From NCBI RefSeq assembly GCF_000300195.1, contig NZ_AMQH01000002.1, positions 124,001 through 188,000 of the forward strand: a stretch of 64,000 nucleotides of DNA. The letters are read 5' to 3'. This document shows, one piece after another, positions 48,493 through 57,397 of this stretch. Below the pieces are notes generated by a model, which was not told the DNA's origin, made no database searches, and saw only the letters and a program-made list of their open reading frames with translations. The number at the start of each line of letters is the position of its first letter. Positions within the stretch are counted from its first letter, which is position 1. The translations under genes were made by a program, and so were the position numbers. This DNA comes from Clostridium tunisiense TJ. Its GTDB lineage: Bacteria > Bacillota > Clostridia > Clostridiales > Clostridiaceae.

Positions 48493-49659
48493 TTAGAAAT
48501 TTACTTTTGTTCCATTATATATGCAAGTAAATAATTTCTTCATTTCTTCTACTGTTATTGCTCTTGGATTTGAGCCTGTGCAAGCATCTCCAATAGCATT
48601 TTCAGCTACATAATCTAAGTTATTATTAAAGTCTTCTTCATTTATTCCATAAGCTTTTAAAGTTGTAGGAATATCCATAGTTTTGTTTAAATCTTTAATA
48701 GTATCTGTTAATGCATCAACTAACTCTTCATCAGTATTTCCCTTTAGCCCTAAATTTCTTGCTATAGTAGCATATATATCCATGCAAGCTTTCTTGTTAA
48801 AGTCTATTACATAAGGTAAGAATACAGCATTAGCACATCCATGAGGAATATGGAATACTGCTCCTGTTTTGTGAGCCATAGAATGAGTTATTCCTAGTAG
48901 TGCATTTGAGAATGCCATACCAGCTAAACATTGAGCTATATGCATGTTATCCCTAGCTTTTCCATCTCCATTATAAGAATTTAATAGATTTTCTTTTATC
49001 ATTATAATAGCTTGCATTGCAAGTGGATCTGAGAATGGCGATCTTAATGCTGCTACATAAGCTTCAATAGCATGAGTTAATGCATCCATACCAGTGTAAG
49101 CTGTTAATTGTTTTGGCATTGTCATAGCGATTTCTGTATCTAAAATTGCTATATCTGGAGTAATATTGAAATCTGCTAATGGATATTTTATTTTCTTTTT
49201 ATAATCTGTAATTACTGAAAAAGCAGTTACTTCTGTTGCTGTACCACTTGTTGATGGTATTGCAATAAATCTTGCCTTATTTCTTAGTGTAGGAATTGTA
49301 AATGGATCCTTTATATCATCAAAAGTAATTTCTGGGTGCTCATAGAATACCCACATGGCTTTAGCTGCATCAATCGGTGATCCCCCTCCAATTGAAACGA
49401 TCCAATCTGGACCAAAGTCTCTCATTACCTCTGCACCTTTCATAACTGTTTCTATAGATGGATCTGGTTCTACTCCCTCGAACAGTCTAACTTCCATTTT
49501 TGCTTCTTCTAATAAGTTTTTAACTTTATCTAAAAAACCAAACTTTTGCATTGAGCTTCCGCCAGTAACAATAATTGCTTTTTTCCCCTGTAAAGTTTTT
49601 AATACTTCTAAGGATTTTTCTCCAAAATAAATATCTCTTGGTAATGTAAATCTGTTCAT
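48493..49659 (-). CDS. Iron-containing alcohol dehydrogenase
   Basis: It has 388 residues, the normal size. It reduces aldehydes to alcohols with NAD(P)H. Nucleotide-binding loop SIGGGSPIDAAKAMW, and metal ligands in YTGMDALTHAIEAY and ITHSMAHKTGAVFHIPHG. Closest in appearance to butanol or 1,3-propanediol-type dehydrogenases; exact substrate not readable. The ATG follows GGAGGGG. A Rex-like box is present just downstream of its -10, so it likely responds to NADH. Confidence 0.93.
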   Translation of the reverse strand: MNRFTLPRDIYFGEKSLEVLKTLQGKKAIIVTGGSSMQKFGFLDKVKNLLEEAKMEVRLFEGVEPDPSIETVMKGAEVMRDFGPDWIVSIGGGSPIDAAKAMWVFYEHPEITFDDIKDPFTIPTLRNKARFIAIPSTSGTATEVTAFSVITDYKKKIKYPLADFNITPDIAILDTEIAMTMPKQLTAYTGMDALTHAIEAYVAALRSPFSDPLAMQAIIMIKENLLNSYNGDGKARDNMHIAQCLAGMAFSNALLGITHSMAHKTGAVFHIPHGCANAVFLPYVIDFNKKACMDIYATIARNLGLKGNTDEELVDALTDTIKDLNKTMDIPTTLKAYGINEEDFNNNLDYVAENAIGDACTGSNPRAITVEEMKKLFTCIYNGTKVNF

Positions 49660-49721
49660 AAATACCCCTCCTATGTAATCAGCTTATGAATTTTAAAGCT
49701 TCTTAAAATTTAAAATAGGAA

Positions 49722-49757
49722 TAGTTAAATAATTAACTATCTTATAAATTAATTATA
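49722..49757 (-). promoter_or_regulatory. Promoter -10 and Rex-like box of the alcohol dehydrogenase gene
   Basis: TATAAT (49752-49757) has a weak -35 (CTGATT) 17 bp upstream. TAGTTAA-ATAA-TTAACTA (49722-49739, either strand) matches the Rex consensus at 12 of 14 positions and overlaps the early transcribed region. Confidence 0.5.
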
Positions 49758-49798
49758 GTACAACAAGTTTAGGAAATCAGTATTTTTAACCAAATTAA

Positions 49799-49830
49799 TA
49801 AAAACTTAACAATTAACTGCTAAGTTTTTA
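49799..49830 (-). terminator. Terminator of the short pyruvate kinase gene
   Basis: TAAAAACTTA (49799-49808) pairs with TAAGTTTTTA (49821-49830); T-rich on the minus strand. It is about 170 bp after the stop. Confidence 0.55.
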
Positions 49831-50003
49831 TTAATTCAATATACTTAAAACATTCACAATGACTTATATATGATTTTAATGGATAATCATTTGTTAAATA
49901 TGTAACACTTTTTCTTATATTAATTACCTATTCGTCATCAAATTACAAAAATTTCAGACCTTTAGTATATCATTTAGTACCCTTTAGCTTTTTAAGCTAT
50001 ACA

Positions 50004-51029
50004 CTATTTGTATTTATGAATAAGCTCCTTTAAAAAAGTAATAGTTTCTATTGGATACCTTCCTACAGATACCTCACCAGCAAGCATAACTCCTGTTACT
50101 CTGTTATTTATGAAGTTATATAAATCATTCACTTCTGCAATGCTAGGCACTAGAGAATATTTCATAGACTCTAACACATAGGTGCCTATAATAAATTCTT
50201 TTTTACTTTTCTTCATTATACTTATTAATTGTTGCTGCACTTTTGGTATATCAACTAAATCAAGCTCTGCAGATAAGTCTCCTCTTCCTAGAATTATCCC
50301 ATCTACTGATTTCAATATATGCTCAAAATTTCTTATTCCTTCTCTACATTCAACTTTTGCCCATACTTTAGGAAACTTGTATTCAGTGTTCTTTCTAACT
50401 AATTTACCAATATAAGCTTTCAGCTCCTGTATATTTCTCTCAGAGGTCACATAAGAAAGACATATTATATCTACCTTGTTCTTAAGGGCAAAGTTTACAT
50501 CTTTTTTATCTTTTGAGGTAAGGTTCATTCCTTTTCTGTCTATACCCGGCACATTGATGCCTTTTTCTCCCCTTATAATTCCCCCTCTTACCACCACCGT
50601 TTTTATTAGCTCTTCCCCTGCTATTCTATGATTAACCTGAAACTCCATAGTGGCATCCTTCATTAGTATTTTTTCCACTCCATAAAGAAGAGAAAAATTT
50701 CCCTCAAGTTTTATAGGCACTAAAGTTTCATTTTGAAACCCTTGCCAATTTTTTGCATAGAAGTTTTCACTACAAAACATAACTTTTTCGTTACCCTCTA
50801 CCTTAATTGCTTTGTTAAACAGGTTAGATATTCTAATTTTATTCCCTTGTAGATCTGCAATTATCGGTACCTTAGGATAATTTTTCTTAGTATAATCTAT
50901 AAGTTCTTCTGCTAAATCATAATTTATATGAGAAAAGTTGAACCTCATCATATTCAAGCCAGCTCCAACTAATCTATCTACATCCTCTTTTTCTCTCACA
51001 TTAGGTCCTATCGAACAAATAATCTTCAT
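50004..51029 (-). CDS. Short pyruvate kinase-like protein (barrel only)
   Basis: It has 341 residues; ordinary pyruvate kinases have 470-585. It keeps the barrel motifs: MRFNFSH, the catalytic Lys in WAKVECREGIRNF, metal-binding GIILGRGDLSAEL, YVLESMKYS for the usual TQMLESM region, and VMLAGEVSVGRYPIE. A short B-domain is present; the C-terminal regulatory domain is absent. It may be an unregulated kinase or have another role. ATG at 51029 has GGGAG; the longer frame to 51119 encodes a hydrophobic stretch without a site. The usual pyk-pfkA pairing is not seen. Confidence 0.75.
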   Translation of the reverse strand: MKIICSIGPNVREKEDVDRLVGAGLNMMRFNFSHINYDLAEELIDYTKKNYPKVPIIADLQGNKIRISNLFNKAIKVEGNEKVMFCSENFYAKNWQGFQNETLVPIKLEGNFSLLYGVEKILMKDATMEFQVNHRIAGEELIKTVVVRGGIIRGEKGINVPGIDRKGMNLTSKDKKDVNFALKNKVDIICLSYVTSERNIQELKAYIGKLVRKNTEYKFPKVWAKVECREGIRNFEHILKSVDGIILGRGDLSAELDLVDIPKVQQQLISIMKKSKKEFIIGTYVLESMKYSLVPSIAEVNDLYNFINNRVTGVMLAGEVSVGRYPIETITFLKELIHKYK

Positions 51030-51131
51030 ATTATACTCCCATTTTACTAAAATAAACCTGAAAAAAAAATTACAATATATTCTAATTATAACATATCCAA
51101 AATAGTTGGCTATAATCAAAAACTCATAAAA

Positions 51132-51155
51132 AAGCCCTAGATTTCTCTAGGGCTT
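51132..51155 (-). terminator. Terminator after hbd
   Basis: AAGCCCTAGA pairs with TCTAGGGCTT around 4 nt, then TTTTTT on the minus strand. Confidence 0.85.
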
Positions 51156-51259
51156 CCTAAGTAAACCTAAAGGTTCTAGCTTTACCTGGGGTTCTTTTAT
51201 TTATACAGCAAAATCAAAGATAAATAAAAGAATATAATATACTGTTTTGTATAATTAGA

Positions 51260-52108
51260 TTACTTTTGATAGTTGTGGAAGCCTCTTCCTGTTTTTCTAC
51301 CAAGGTATCCAGCTCTAACATACTTTCTTAGAAGACTGTGAGCTCTGTATTTTGTATCTCCAGTTTCCTTATATAATACATCCATAATAGCAAGACAAAC
51401 ATCAAGTCCTATTAAATCACCTAATGCTAATGGGCCCATTGGGTGATTTGCTCCAAGCATCATAGCTTTATCGATATCCTCTGCATTTGCAATTCCTTCT
51501 GCAAAGATTCCTACAGCTTCATTAATCATTGGAACAAGTATTCTATTAACTACGAATCCAGGAGCTTCTGCTACCTCTACAGGCTCTTTGCCCATTGCTA
51601 AAGTTAATTCCTTTATAGCATTATAAGTTTCTTCCGAAGTTGCCATTCCTCTTATAATCTCAACAAGCTTCATTATTGTTGCAGGGTTGAAGAAATGCAT
51701 TCCTATAACTTTGTCTGGTCTTAAAGTTGCTGTAGCTATTTCAGTTATTGAAAGTGATGAGGTATTTGTAGCTAAAATTGCTTCTGGCTTACAAATCTTA
51801 TCTAAGTCAGCAAATATTTGTTTTTTAATTTCCATATTTTCTACTGCTGCTTCAATTACTAAATCTACATCATCTAATAGGTTTAAATTAGTGGTTCCAC
51901 TGATTCTTGATAATATATTTTCAACTTCTTCATTTGTGATTTTCCCTTTTGCTGCAAGCTTTTCTAGACCTTTTTTTATTCCTGAAATTCCTTTTTCAAC
52001 GAATTCATCCTTAATATCTCTGATGATTACTTCAAAGCCTTTTGCAGCAAATGCTTGAGCTATTCCAGCTCCCATGGTGCCAGCACCAAGAACACAAATT
52101 TTTTCCAT
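51260..52108 (-). CDS. hbd: 3-Hydroxybutyryl-CoA dehydrogenase
   Basis: It has 282 residues. It reduces acetoacetyl-CoA to 3-hydroxybutyryl-CoA with NAD(P)H. NAD-binding [16 protein letters not shown] at the start, catalytic His in [16 protein letters not shown], and the C-terminal helical domain with [17 protein letters not shown]. Last gene of the crt-bcd-etfB-etfA-hbd set, separated from etfA by 170 bp and a hairpin, so its level may differ. ATG follows AAAGGGG. Confidence 0.98.
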   Translation of the reverse strand: MEKICVLGAGTMGAGIAQAFAAKGFEVIIRDIKDEFVEKGISGIKKGLEKLAAKGKITNEEVENILSRISGTTNLNLLDDVDLVIEAAVENMEIKKQIFADLDKICKPEAILATNTSSLSITEIATATLRPDKVIGMHFFNPATIMKLVEIIRGMATSEETYNAIKELTLAMGKEPVEVAEAPGFVVNRILVPMINEAVGIFAEGIANAEDIDKAMMLGANHPMGPLALGDLIGLDVCLAIMDVLYKETGDTKYRAHSLLRKYVRAGYLGRKTGRGFHNYQK

Positions 52109-52247
52109 AATATAACACCCCTTTAGTGAATTTTATATTTTAAAAATCTCAATTTAAATATGAGCTTTTTATTTATATATATTTTTTTAGTTGAAAAAAC
52201 TATATATCTTCCATAACTATATTACCATAACTTTCATATTAAAATAA

Positions 52248-52274
52248 ACCCCAATACTCCTAGAGCATTGGGGT
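52248..52274 (-). terminator. Hairpin between etfA and hbd
   Basis: ACCCCAAT pairs with ATTGGGGT (12-nt loop), followed by TTTATTTTAAT on the minus strand. It probably lowers read-through to hbd. Confidence 0.6.
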
Positions 52275-52280
52275 ATATTA

Positions 52281-53288
52281 CTATTTTTGCATTGCTTTGT
52301 ATTGAGCAGTAAGCTCTGGAACTATTTTAGTATAGTCTCCAACTAATGCAACATCTGCAATCTTCATGATTGGAGCATCTGCATCTTTGTTTATAGCTAT
52401 GATAAAGTTAGAATCTTGCATTCCAGCTAAGTGCTGAATTGCTCCAGATATACCACAAGCTATATAAATTGTTGGTCTAACTGTTTTTCCTGTTTGTCCT
52501 ACTTGAACTGATTTATCAACCCAGCCATTATCAACAGCTGCTCTTGAACCAGCTACTGAACCGCCTAGTGCATCAGCAAGGTCTTTTAAAACTGAGAAGT
52601 TTTCTTTAGAACCTACACCTCTACCACCAGCTACGATAAATTCAGCTTCAATGATATCTTCAACTTCTTTAGCTAATTTAACAACTTCTAAAACTTCTGT
52701 TCTTATATCTTCTTTAGCTAATGAAAGGTTAGCTTTTTCTATTTTAAAGCTTCTGTTTTCATCTCTAGTTAATTTCTCGAAAACTCCTGGTCTAACAGTA
52801 GACATCTGTGGTCTATGATCTCCACAAACGATTGTAGCCATTAAGTTTCCACCGAAAGCTGGTCTTGTCATTAATAGGTTGCTGTTTTCTGGATCTATAT
52901 CTAATGATGTACAGTCAGCTGTAAGTCCTGTAGATAATTTTCCAGCAACTCTTGGACCTAAGTCTCTTCCTATATAAGAAGCTCCTATAAACATGATTTC
53001 TGGTTTCTTTTCATTGATTAAATCAGCTATAACTTTTGCGTATCCATCAGTAGTATAGTGGCTTAATAACTCATGATCAGCAACTAAAACCTTGTCTGCT
53101 CCAAAAGCACCTAATTCTTTAGTCATTTCTTCAATGTTTTTATGTCCAAGAAGTAATGCAGTAAGCTCTACTCCTAATTTATCAGCGATTTCTCTACCTT
53201 TTCCAAGTAATTCTAATGCAACATTTTGAAGTTCTCCATCTCTTTGCTCAGCAAAGACCCAAACTCCTTTATAATCTCCTATATTCAT
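52281..53288 (-). CDS. etfA: Electron transfer flavoprotein alpha subunit
   Basis: It has 335 residues. With EtfB and Bcd it forms the bifurcating complex that uses NADH to reduce crotonyl-CoA and ferredoxin together. The C-terminal FAD domain is typical: GSRAAVDNGWV, VGQTGKTVRPTIYIACGISGAIQHLAGM and FIIAINKDADAPIMKIAD. ATG after GGAGGG. It is 24 bp after etfB. Confidence 0.98.
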   Translation of the reverse strand: MNIGDYKGVWVFAEQRDGELQNVALELLGKGREIADKLGVELTALLLGHKNIEEMTKELGAFGADKVLVADHELLSHYTTDGYAKVIADLINEKKPEIMFIGASYIGRDLGPRVAGKLSTGLTADCTSLDIDPENSNLLMTRPAFGGNLMATIVCGDHRPQMSTVRPGVFEKLTRDENRSFKIEKANLSLAKEDIRTEVLEVVKLAKEVEDIIEAEFIVAGGRGVGSKENFSVLKDLADALGGSVAGSRAAVDNGWVDKSVQVGQTGKTVRPTIYIACGISGAIQHLAGMQDSNFIIAINKDADAPIMKIADVALVGDYTKIVPELTAQYKAMQK

Positions 53289-53311
53289 AGTAATTCCCTC
53301 CTACTTATATC

Positions 53312-54097
53312 CTAGATGAAGTGTTTTTCTTTTAGTTTAGATAATGCGATTTGTGCAGCTTCTTTTGGTGATACATTGTAGATCTCACCTTTGCCTTTTG
53401 CTTCTTTTGCCCAAGATCTTTTAACTTTTGTAGGTGAACCTTTTAATCCTAAAAGAGCTACATCTACATTAATATCTTGTACAGTCCAAACCTTTATCTC
53501 TTTTTCTTTTGCTAAAGAGAATATGTTTTTAATATTCATGTATCTTGGAAGGTTTAAAGTTTCGATAGCTGTTAATAGAACTGGAGTTTGAACTTTGATA
53601 TACTCATATCCATCTTCCCAAGCTCTTCTAACTTTTAATCCATTCTCTTCTACTTTAACTTCTTCAACATAAGTTATTTGTGGAAGGTTTAAATGTTCTG
53701 CTATTTCTGGTCCTACTTGAGCTGTATCTCCATCTATAGCTTGTCTTCCTGCGAATATGATATCATACTCTAAATTTTTAATAGCAGCTGCTAAAGCATG
53801 TGAAGTTGCAAGAGTATCAGCTCCTGCGAAAGCTCTATCAGTAACTAATATAGCTTCGTCTGCTCCCATTGCTAATGCTTCTTCTAAAGCTACTCTAGCT
53901 TGTGGTGGTCCCATTGTTATTATAGTAACATGAGCACCATTTTCATCTTTTAATCTTAATGCTTCCTCTAAAGCATTTTTATCATCTGGATTTATTATTG
54001 AAGGAACACCATCTCTTATAAGAGTTCCTGTTTTTGGATCTATTTTAACTTCATTTGTATCTGGAACTTGTTTTAAGCAAACAACTATTTTCATCAT
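53312..54097 (-). CDS. etfB: Electron transfer flavoprotein beta subunit
   Basis: It has 261 residues. It binds the second flavin (bifurcating FAD) of the Bcd-Etf complex. Motifs: KIVVCLKQVPDTNEVKI, AMGADEAILVTDRAFAG, FAGRQAIDGDTAQVGPEIAE and VQTPVLLTAIE. Two ATGs in a row share one GGAGGG site; either may start it. It is 10 bp after bcd. Confidence 0.98.
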   Translation of the reverse strand: MMKIVVCLKQVPDTNEVKIDPKTGTLIRDGVPSIINPDDKNALEEALRLKDENGAHVTIITMGPPQARVALEEALAMGADEAILVTDRAFAGADTLATSHALAAAIKNLEYDIIFAGRQAIDGDTAQVGPEIAEHLNLPQITYVEEVKVEENGLKVRRAWEDGYEYIKVQTPVLLTAIETLNLPRYMNIKNIFSLAKEKEIKVWTVQDINVDVALLGLKGSPTKVKRSWAKEAKGKGEIYNVSPKEAAQIALSKLKEKHFI

Positions 54098-54107
54098 TAA
54101 TTCCCTC

Positions 54108-55247
54108 CTACTTTAAGACGTTAGCTGAAATAACCATTCTTTGAACTTCTGAAGTTCCTTCATAGATTTCAGTTATCTTAGCGTCTCTCATCATTCTTTC
54201 TACTGGGTATTCTTTTGTATATCCGTATCCGCCGAAGATTTGAACTGCTTTAGTTGTAACTTCCATAGCTACTTCTGATGCATATAATTTAGCTCTTGCA
54301 GCTTCTAATGAATAAGATACTCCTTTATCTTTGTTGTTAGCAGCTTTGTAAACTAATAATCTAGCAGCCTGAACTTTAACATCCATATCAGCTATCATCC
54401 ATTGTAATCCTTGGAATGCAGCAAGTGGTTTTCCGAACTGTTTTCTTTCTTTCATGTAAGCAACTGCTTCATCTAAAGCTCCTTGAGCTATTCCTAGTGC
54501 TTGAGCAGCTATACCAATTCTTCCACCATCTAGAGTATTCATTGCAACTCTAAATCCTTGACCTTCTTTTCCAAGCAAGTTTTCTTTTGGAACTATACAG
54601 TTTTCGAATACTAACTCAGTTGTTGAAGATGCTCTTATTCCTAATTTCTCTTCAACTTTTCCTATTGAGAAACCTGGGAAAGATTTTTCAACGATGAAAG
54701 CAGATATTCCTTTAGTTCCTTTTGATTTGTCTGTCATAGCAAATACTATGAATATATCTGCAACACCACCATTAGTGATGAATATTTTAGAACCATTTAA
54801 TATATAGTTATCACCATCTAAAACAGCTGTAGTTTGTTGTCCTGCAGCATCTGTTCCTGCGTTAGGCTCAGTTAATCCGAAAGCACCTAGTTTTTCACCT
54901 TTTGCAAGTGGTACTAAGTATTTTTCTTTTTGAGCTGGAGTTCCAAAAGCATATATTGGTGAAGCACCTAATGAAGTATGAGCTGATAATATAACTCCTG
55001 TTGATCCGCATACTCTTGAAAGTTCTTCTACAGCTATTGCATAAGATAGGTTGTCTCCACCTGCTCCACCTAACTCAACTGGGAATGGAATACCCATCAT
55101 ATGGTATTTAGCCATTTTTTCAACATTTTCCATTGGGAATCTTTCAGTAACATCTATTTCAGCAGCAATTGGTTTTACGTCAGTCTCAGCGAATTCCCTT
55201 ACCATTTTTCTTACAAAATCTTGTTCCTTAGTTAGTGAAAAGTTCAT
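54108..55247 (-). CDS. bcd: Butyryl-CoA dehydrogenase
   Basis: It has 379 residues of the acyl-CoA dehydrogenase fold. It reduces crotonyl-CoA to butyryl-CoA, driven by EtfAB. Signatures: [28 protein letters not shown], and the C-terminal [20 protein letters not shown] with the catalytic Glu in [13 protein letters not shown] follows AGGTAAAGGGA. Co-transcribed with crt and etfBA. Confidence 0.98.
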   Translation of the reverse strand: MNFSLTKEQDFVRKMVREFAETDVKPIAAEIDVTERFPMENVEKMAKYHMMGIPFPVELGGAGGDNLSYAIAVEELSRVCGSTGVILSAHTSLGASPIYAFGTPAQKEKYLVPLAKGEKLGAFGLTEPNAGTDAAGQQTTAVLDGDNYILNGSKIFITNGGVADIFIVFAMTDKSKGTKGISAFIVEKSFPGFSIGKVEEKLGIRASSTTELVFENCIVPKENLLGKEGQGFRVAMNTLDGGRIGIAAQALGIAQGALDEAVAYMKERKQFGKPLAAFQGLQWMIADMDVKVQAARLLVYKAANNKDKGVSYSLEAARAKLYASEVAMEVTTKAVQIFGGYGYTKEYPVERMMRDAKITEIYEGTSEVQRMVISANVLK

Positions 55248-55300
55248 TTCCCTTTACCTCCTATAATTTATACATTTATAGTACTATTTCTACTCGTACC

Positions 55301-56080
55301 TTATCTATTTTTAAACGTCTTATCTCTTTTCTCAACAAAAGCAGTCATACCTTCTTTTTGGTCTTCTGAACTAAAGCAAAGTCCAAATACTTCTGCTTCA
55401 TAAGCTATTGCACTATCTATATCCATTTGCATTCCCTTATTTATAGCAGTCTTGCATAACTTAACAGCTATAGGGGCATTTTTAGCTATTTTACTTGCCA
55501 TTGCTTTAACTTCATCTAATAAAACTTCTGGTTCAACTACCTTATTTACTAGACCAATTCTTAAAGCTTCCTCAGCAGTTATAATATCACCTGTGTATAT
55601 TAATTGCTTAGCCATTCCTTCACCAACTAATCTAGCTAATCTCTGAGTTCCGCCAAACCCAGGGGTTATTCCTAGACCAACTTCTGGCTGTCCGAATTTA
55701 GCCTTTCCTGAAGCTACTCTTATATCACAAGCCATTGAAAGTTCACATCCACCGCCTAGAGCAAAACCATTAATCGCAGCGATAACTGGTTTATCTAAGT
55801 TCTCTAGTTTTCTAAAAACTCTGTTTCCTAGCACTCCAAAGTTTCTTCCTTCCATCGGATTTAAATCTTTCATTTCTGATATGTCTGCACCTGCAACAAA
55901 AGCCTTACCTTCTCCTGTCAAAACAACTACATATACTTCATCATCTTGTGCAATAGTATCAATAACATTATCTAATTCTTTTAAAGTTTCAGAGTTTAAA
56001 GCATTTAATGCCTTTGGTCTGTTAATCTTAACTATCGCTAAATTGCCTTCTTTTTCAAAGATGATATTACTATAATTCAT
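55301..56080 (-). CDS. crt: Crotonase (3-hydroxybutyryl-CoA dehydratase)
   Basis: It has 259 residues from the ATG at 56080, which has GGGGAG 9 bp before it and matches the length of known Crt proteins; the frame to 56113 is less likely. It dehydrates 3-hydroxybutyryl-CoA to crotonyl-CoA. Motifs: INRPKALNALNS, oxyanion-hole AGADISEM, GGGCELSMACDIR and GQPEVGLGITPGFGGTQRL with the two catalytic Glu. First gene of the operon, under a Rex box. Confidence 0.98.
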   Translation of the reverse strand: MNYSNIIFEKEGNLAIVKINRPKALNALNSETLKELDNVIDTIAQDDEVYVVVLTGEGKAFVAGADISEMKDLNPMEGRNFGVLGNRVFRKLENLDKPVIAAINGFALGGGCELSMACDIRVASGKAKFGQPEVGLGITPGFGGTQRLARLVGEGMAKQLIYTGDIITAEEALRIGLVNKVVEPEVLLDEVKAMASKIAKNAPIAVKLCKTAINKGMQMDIDSAIAYEAEVFGLCFSSEDQKEGMTAFVEKRDKTFKNR

Positions 56081-56116
56081 TCTTTTCATCTCCCCATGAA
56101 TCTTTTCCTTCATAAT

Positions 56117-56134
56117 TTGTTAATTTCGTAACAA
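56117..56134. promoter_or_regulatory. Rex operator of the crt operon
   Basis: TTGTTAA-TTTC-GTAACAA matches the clostridial Rex consensus at 13 of 14 positions. It lies about 40 nt downstream of the predicted crt start of transcription, and the rex gene is next door. Confidence 0.8.
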
Positions 56135-56140
56135 ATTGAA

Positions 56141-56176
56141 GTAAAAAATAATTGAAGCATGTTTGCCTCAATTATT
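56141..56176 (-). terminator. Terminator of rex
   Basis: AATAATTGA.GC pairs with GC.TCAATTATT (56147-56158 with 56165-56176), followed by TTTTTT on the minus strand. It adjoins the crt -10 box. Confidence 0.65.
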
Positions 56177-56205
56177 ATTATATAAGGTATTTAATAACAT
56201 TTCAA
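56177..56205 (-). promoter_or_regulatory. Promoter of the crt operon
   Basis: TTGAAA (56200-56205), 17-bp spacer, perfect TATAAT (56177-56182). It is between rex and crt. Confidence 0.8.
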
Positions 56206-56325
56206 TATGAATTGTTATTTTTTTTACAAGATTTAAAAAATATTTATATTTATTTAAATCTTTATCAGTGTTAAGACTTATATTACTGTGAATTCCTAAC
56301 ACCATTGTATATTTCTGTCGGAAAC

Positions 56326-56964
56326 TTAGCTCAATTCTTGCTCATTTAGCAAATAACTTAGAGTCATAAGACTTTCACTTAAGTGAACATTTTCCACTAT
56401 TACGTCATTAGGTACTTTTAAGTCTACAGGGGCAAAGTTCCAAATTGCCTTAACTCCATTTTTAGTTACTACATCACTAACATTTTGCGCTCTATTCTTT
56501 GGCACACATAATATAGCTATATCAATTTTGTTTTCTCTTAAAAATCCTTCTAGATCATCTATATCTTGAATTTCTATATCTCTAATTTTAAGTCCTATTA
56601 ATTTTACATTGATATCAAAAATTCCTTTTAGATTGAAGGACATTCTTTCGAATTTAGTATAATTCGCAATAGCCTGACCTATGTTACCAGCACCTACAAT
56701 TACAGTGTTATACTCTCTGTTCAGTCCTAGTATACCAGCAATTTGATGTAATAGTTCTTTAACATTATAACCATATCCTTGCTGACCAAAATCTCCAAAG
56801 CAATTTAAGTCCTGTCTTATTTGAGATGCAGTGAAGCCTATCTTTTCACTTAGTTCCTTTGAAGATATTCTATCCACATCATTTTTGGCAAGTTCATTTA
56901 AGTATCTATAATACTTTGGTAACCTCTTTATTACTGCCATAGAAATATTCTTTTTTCTTTCCAA
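56326..56964 (-). CDS. rex: Redox-sensing repressor Rex
   Basis: It has 212 residues from a TTG at 56964, spaced well behind AGGGGTGG and matching the usual Rex beginning (ERKKNISMAVIKRLPKYYRYL); a GTG at 56973 overlaps the site. A winged helix (SEKIGFTASQIRQDLNCFGDFG) and a Rossmann NAD(H) domain (VIVGAGNIGQAIANY) are visible. Rex leaves DNA when NADH is high, inducing fermentative genes. It is directly upstream of the crt operon, which carries a Rex box. Confidence 0.96.
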   Translation of the reverse strand: MERKKNISMAVIKRLPKYYRYLNELAKNDVDRISSKELSEKIGFTASQIRQDLNCFGDFGQQGYGYNVKELLHQIAGILGLNREYNTVIVGAGNIGQAIANYTKFERMSFNLKGIFDINVKLIGLKIRDIEIQDIDDLEGFLRENKIDIAILCVPKNRAQNVSDVVTKNGVKAIWNFAPVDLKVPNDVIVENVHLSESLMTLSYLLNEQELS

Positions 56965-57397
56965 TGTTTCCACCCCTAACTTAGTATTGTAATATTTTAC
57001 TCTTGTATTTTCAAATCAACCACTGCATTTTTACTGCTTAAGTTCATCATAAAATTTCCTTTGTATGTAAATACCCTTGTTAAAACTTTTTAATTACTAT
57101 CTTTAGTATTACCTATTATTCAAAATCCCTATAACACAAAATAATATAATTTATCCATACTTTTTCTATATATAACTATCATATTACAAATATTTTAGTA
57201 CAATTTAATAATTAACTAAAATTATGTATAAATATGTATTAATTCTCAATTATATATTATATCACCAAATTAAGATATACGCTATATTTTTTATAAAATT
57301 TACATTAATGTTCGGTAGGTTTTATCATATATATTAACTTTTACTACAAAAATCCTTTCATTCGTAGTAAAATATATAATCAAGGACGGTGAACAAC
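56965..57397. other. AT-rich divergent spacer between rex and the ABC-F gene
   Basis: Very AT-rich, holding the promoters for rex and the ABC-F gene; I could not choose boxes with confidence. No gene, riboswitch or attenuator leader peptide was recognised, although some ABC-F resistance genes have one. Confidence 0.5.

Noticed and set aside
56141-56176. Attenuator hairpin at the 5' end of the crt transcript
   Set aside because: The predicted transcription start falls inside the hairpin, so crt RNA would hold only part of it; it fits better as the rex terminator.
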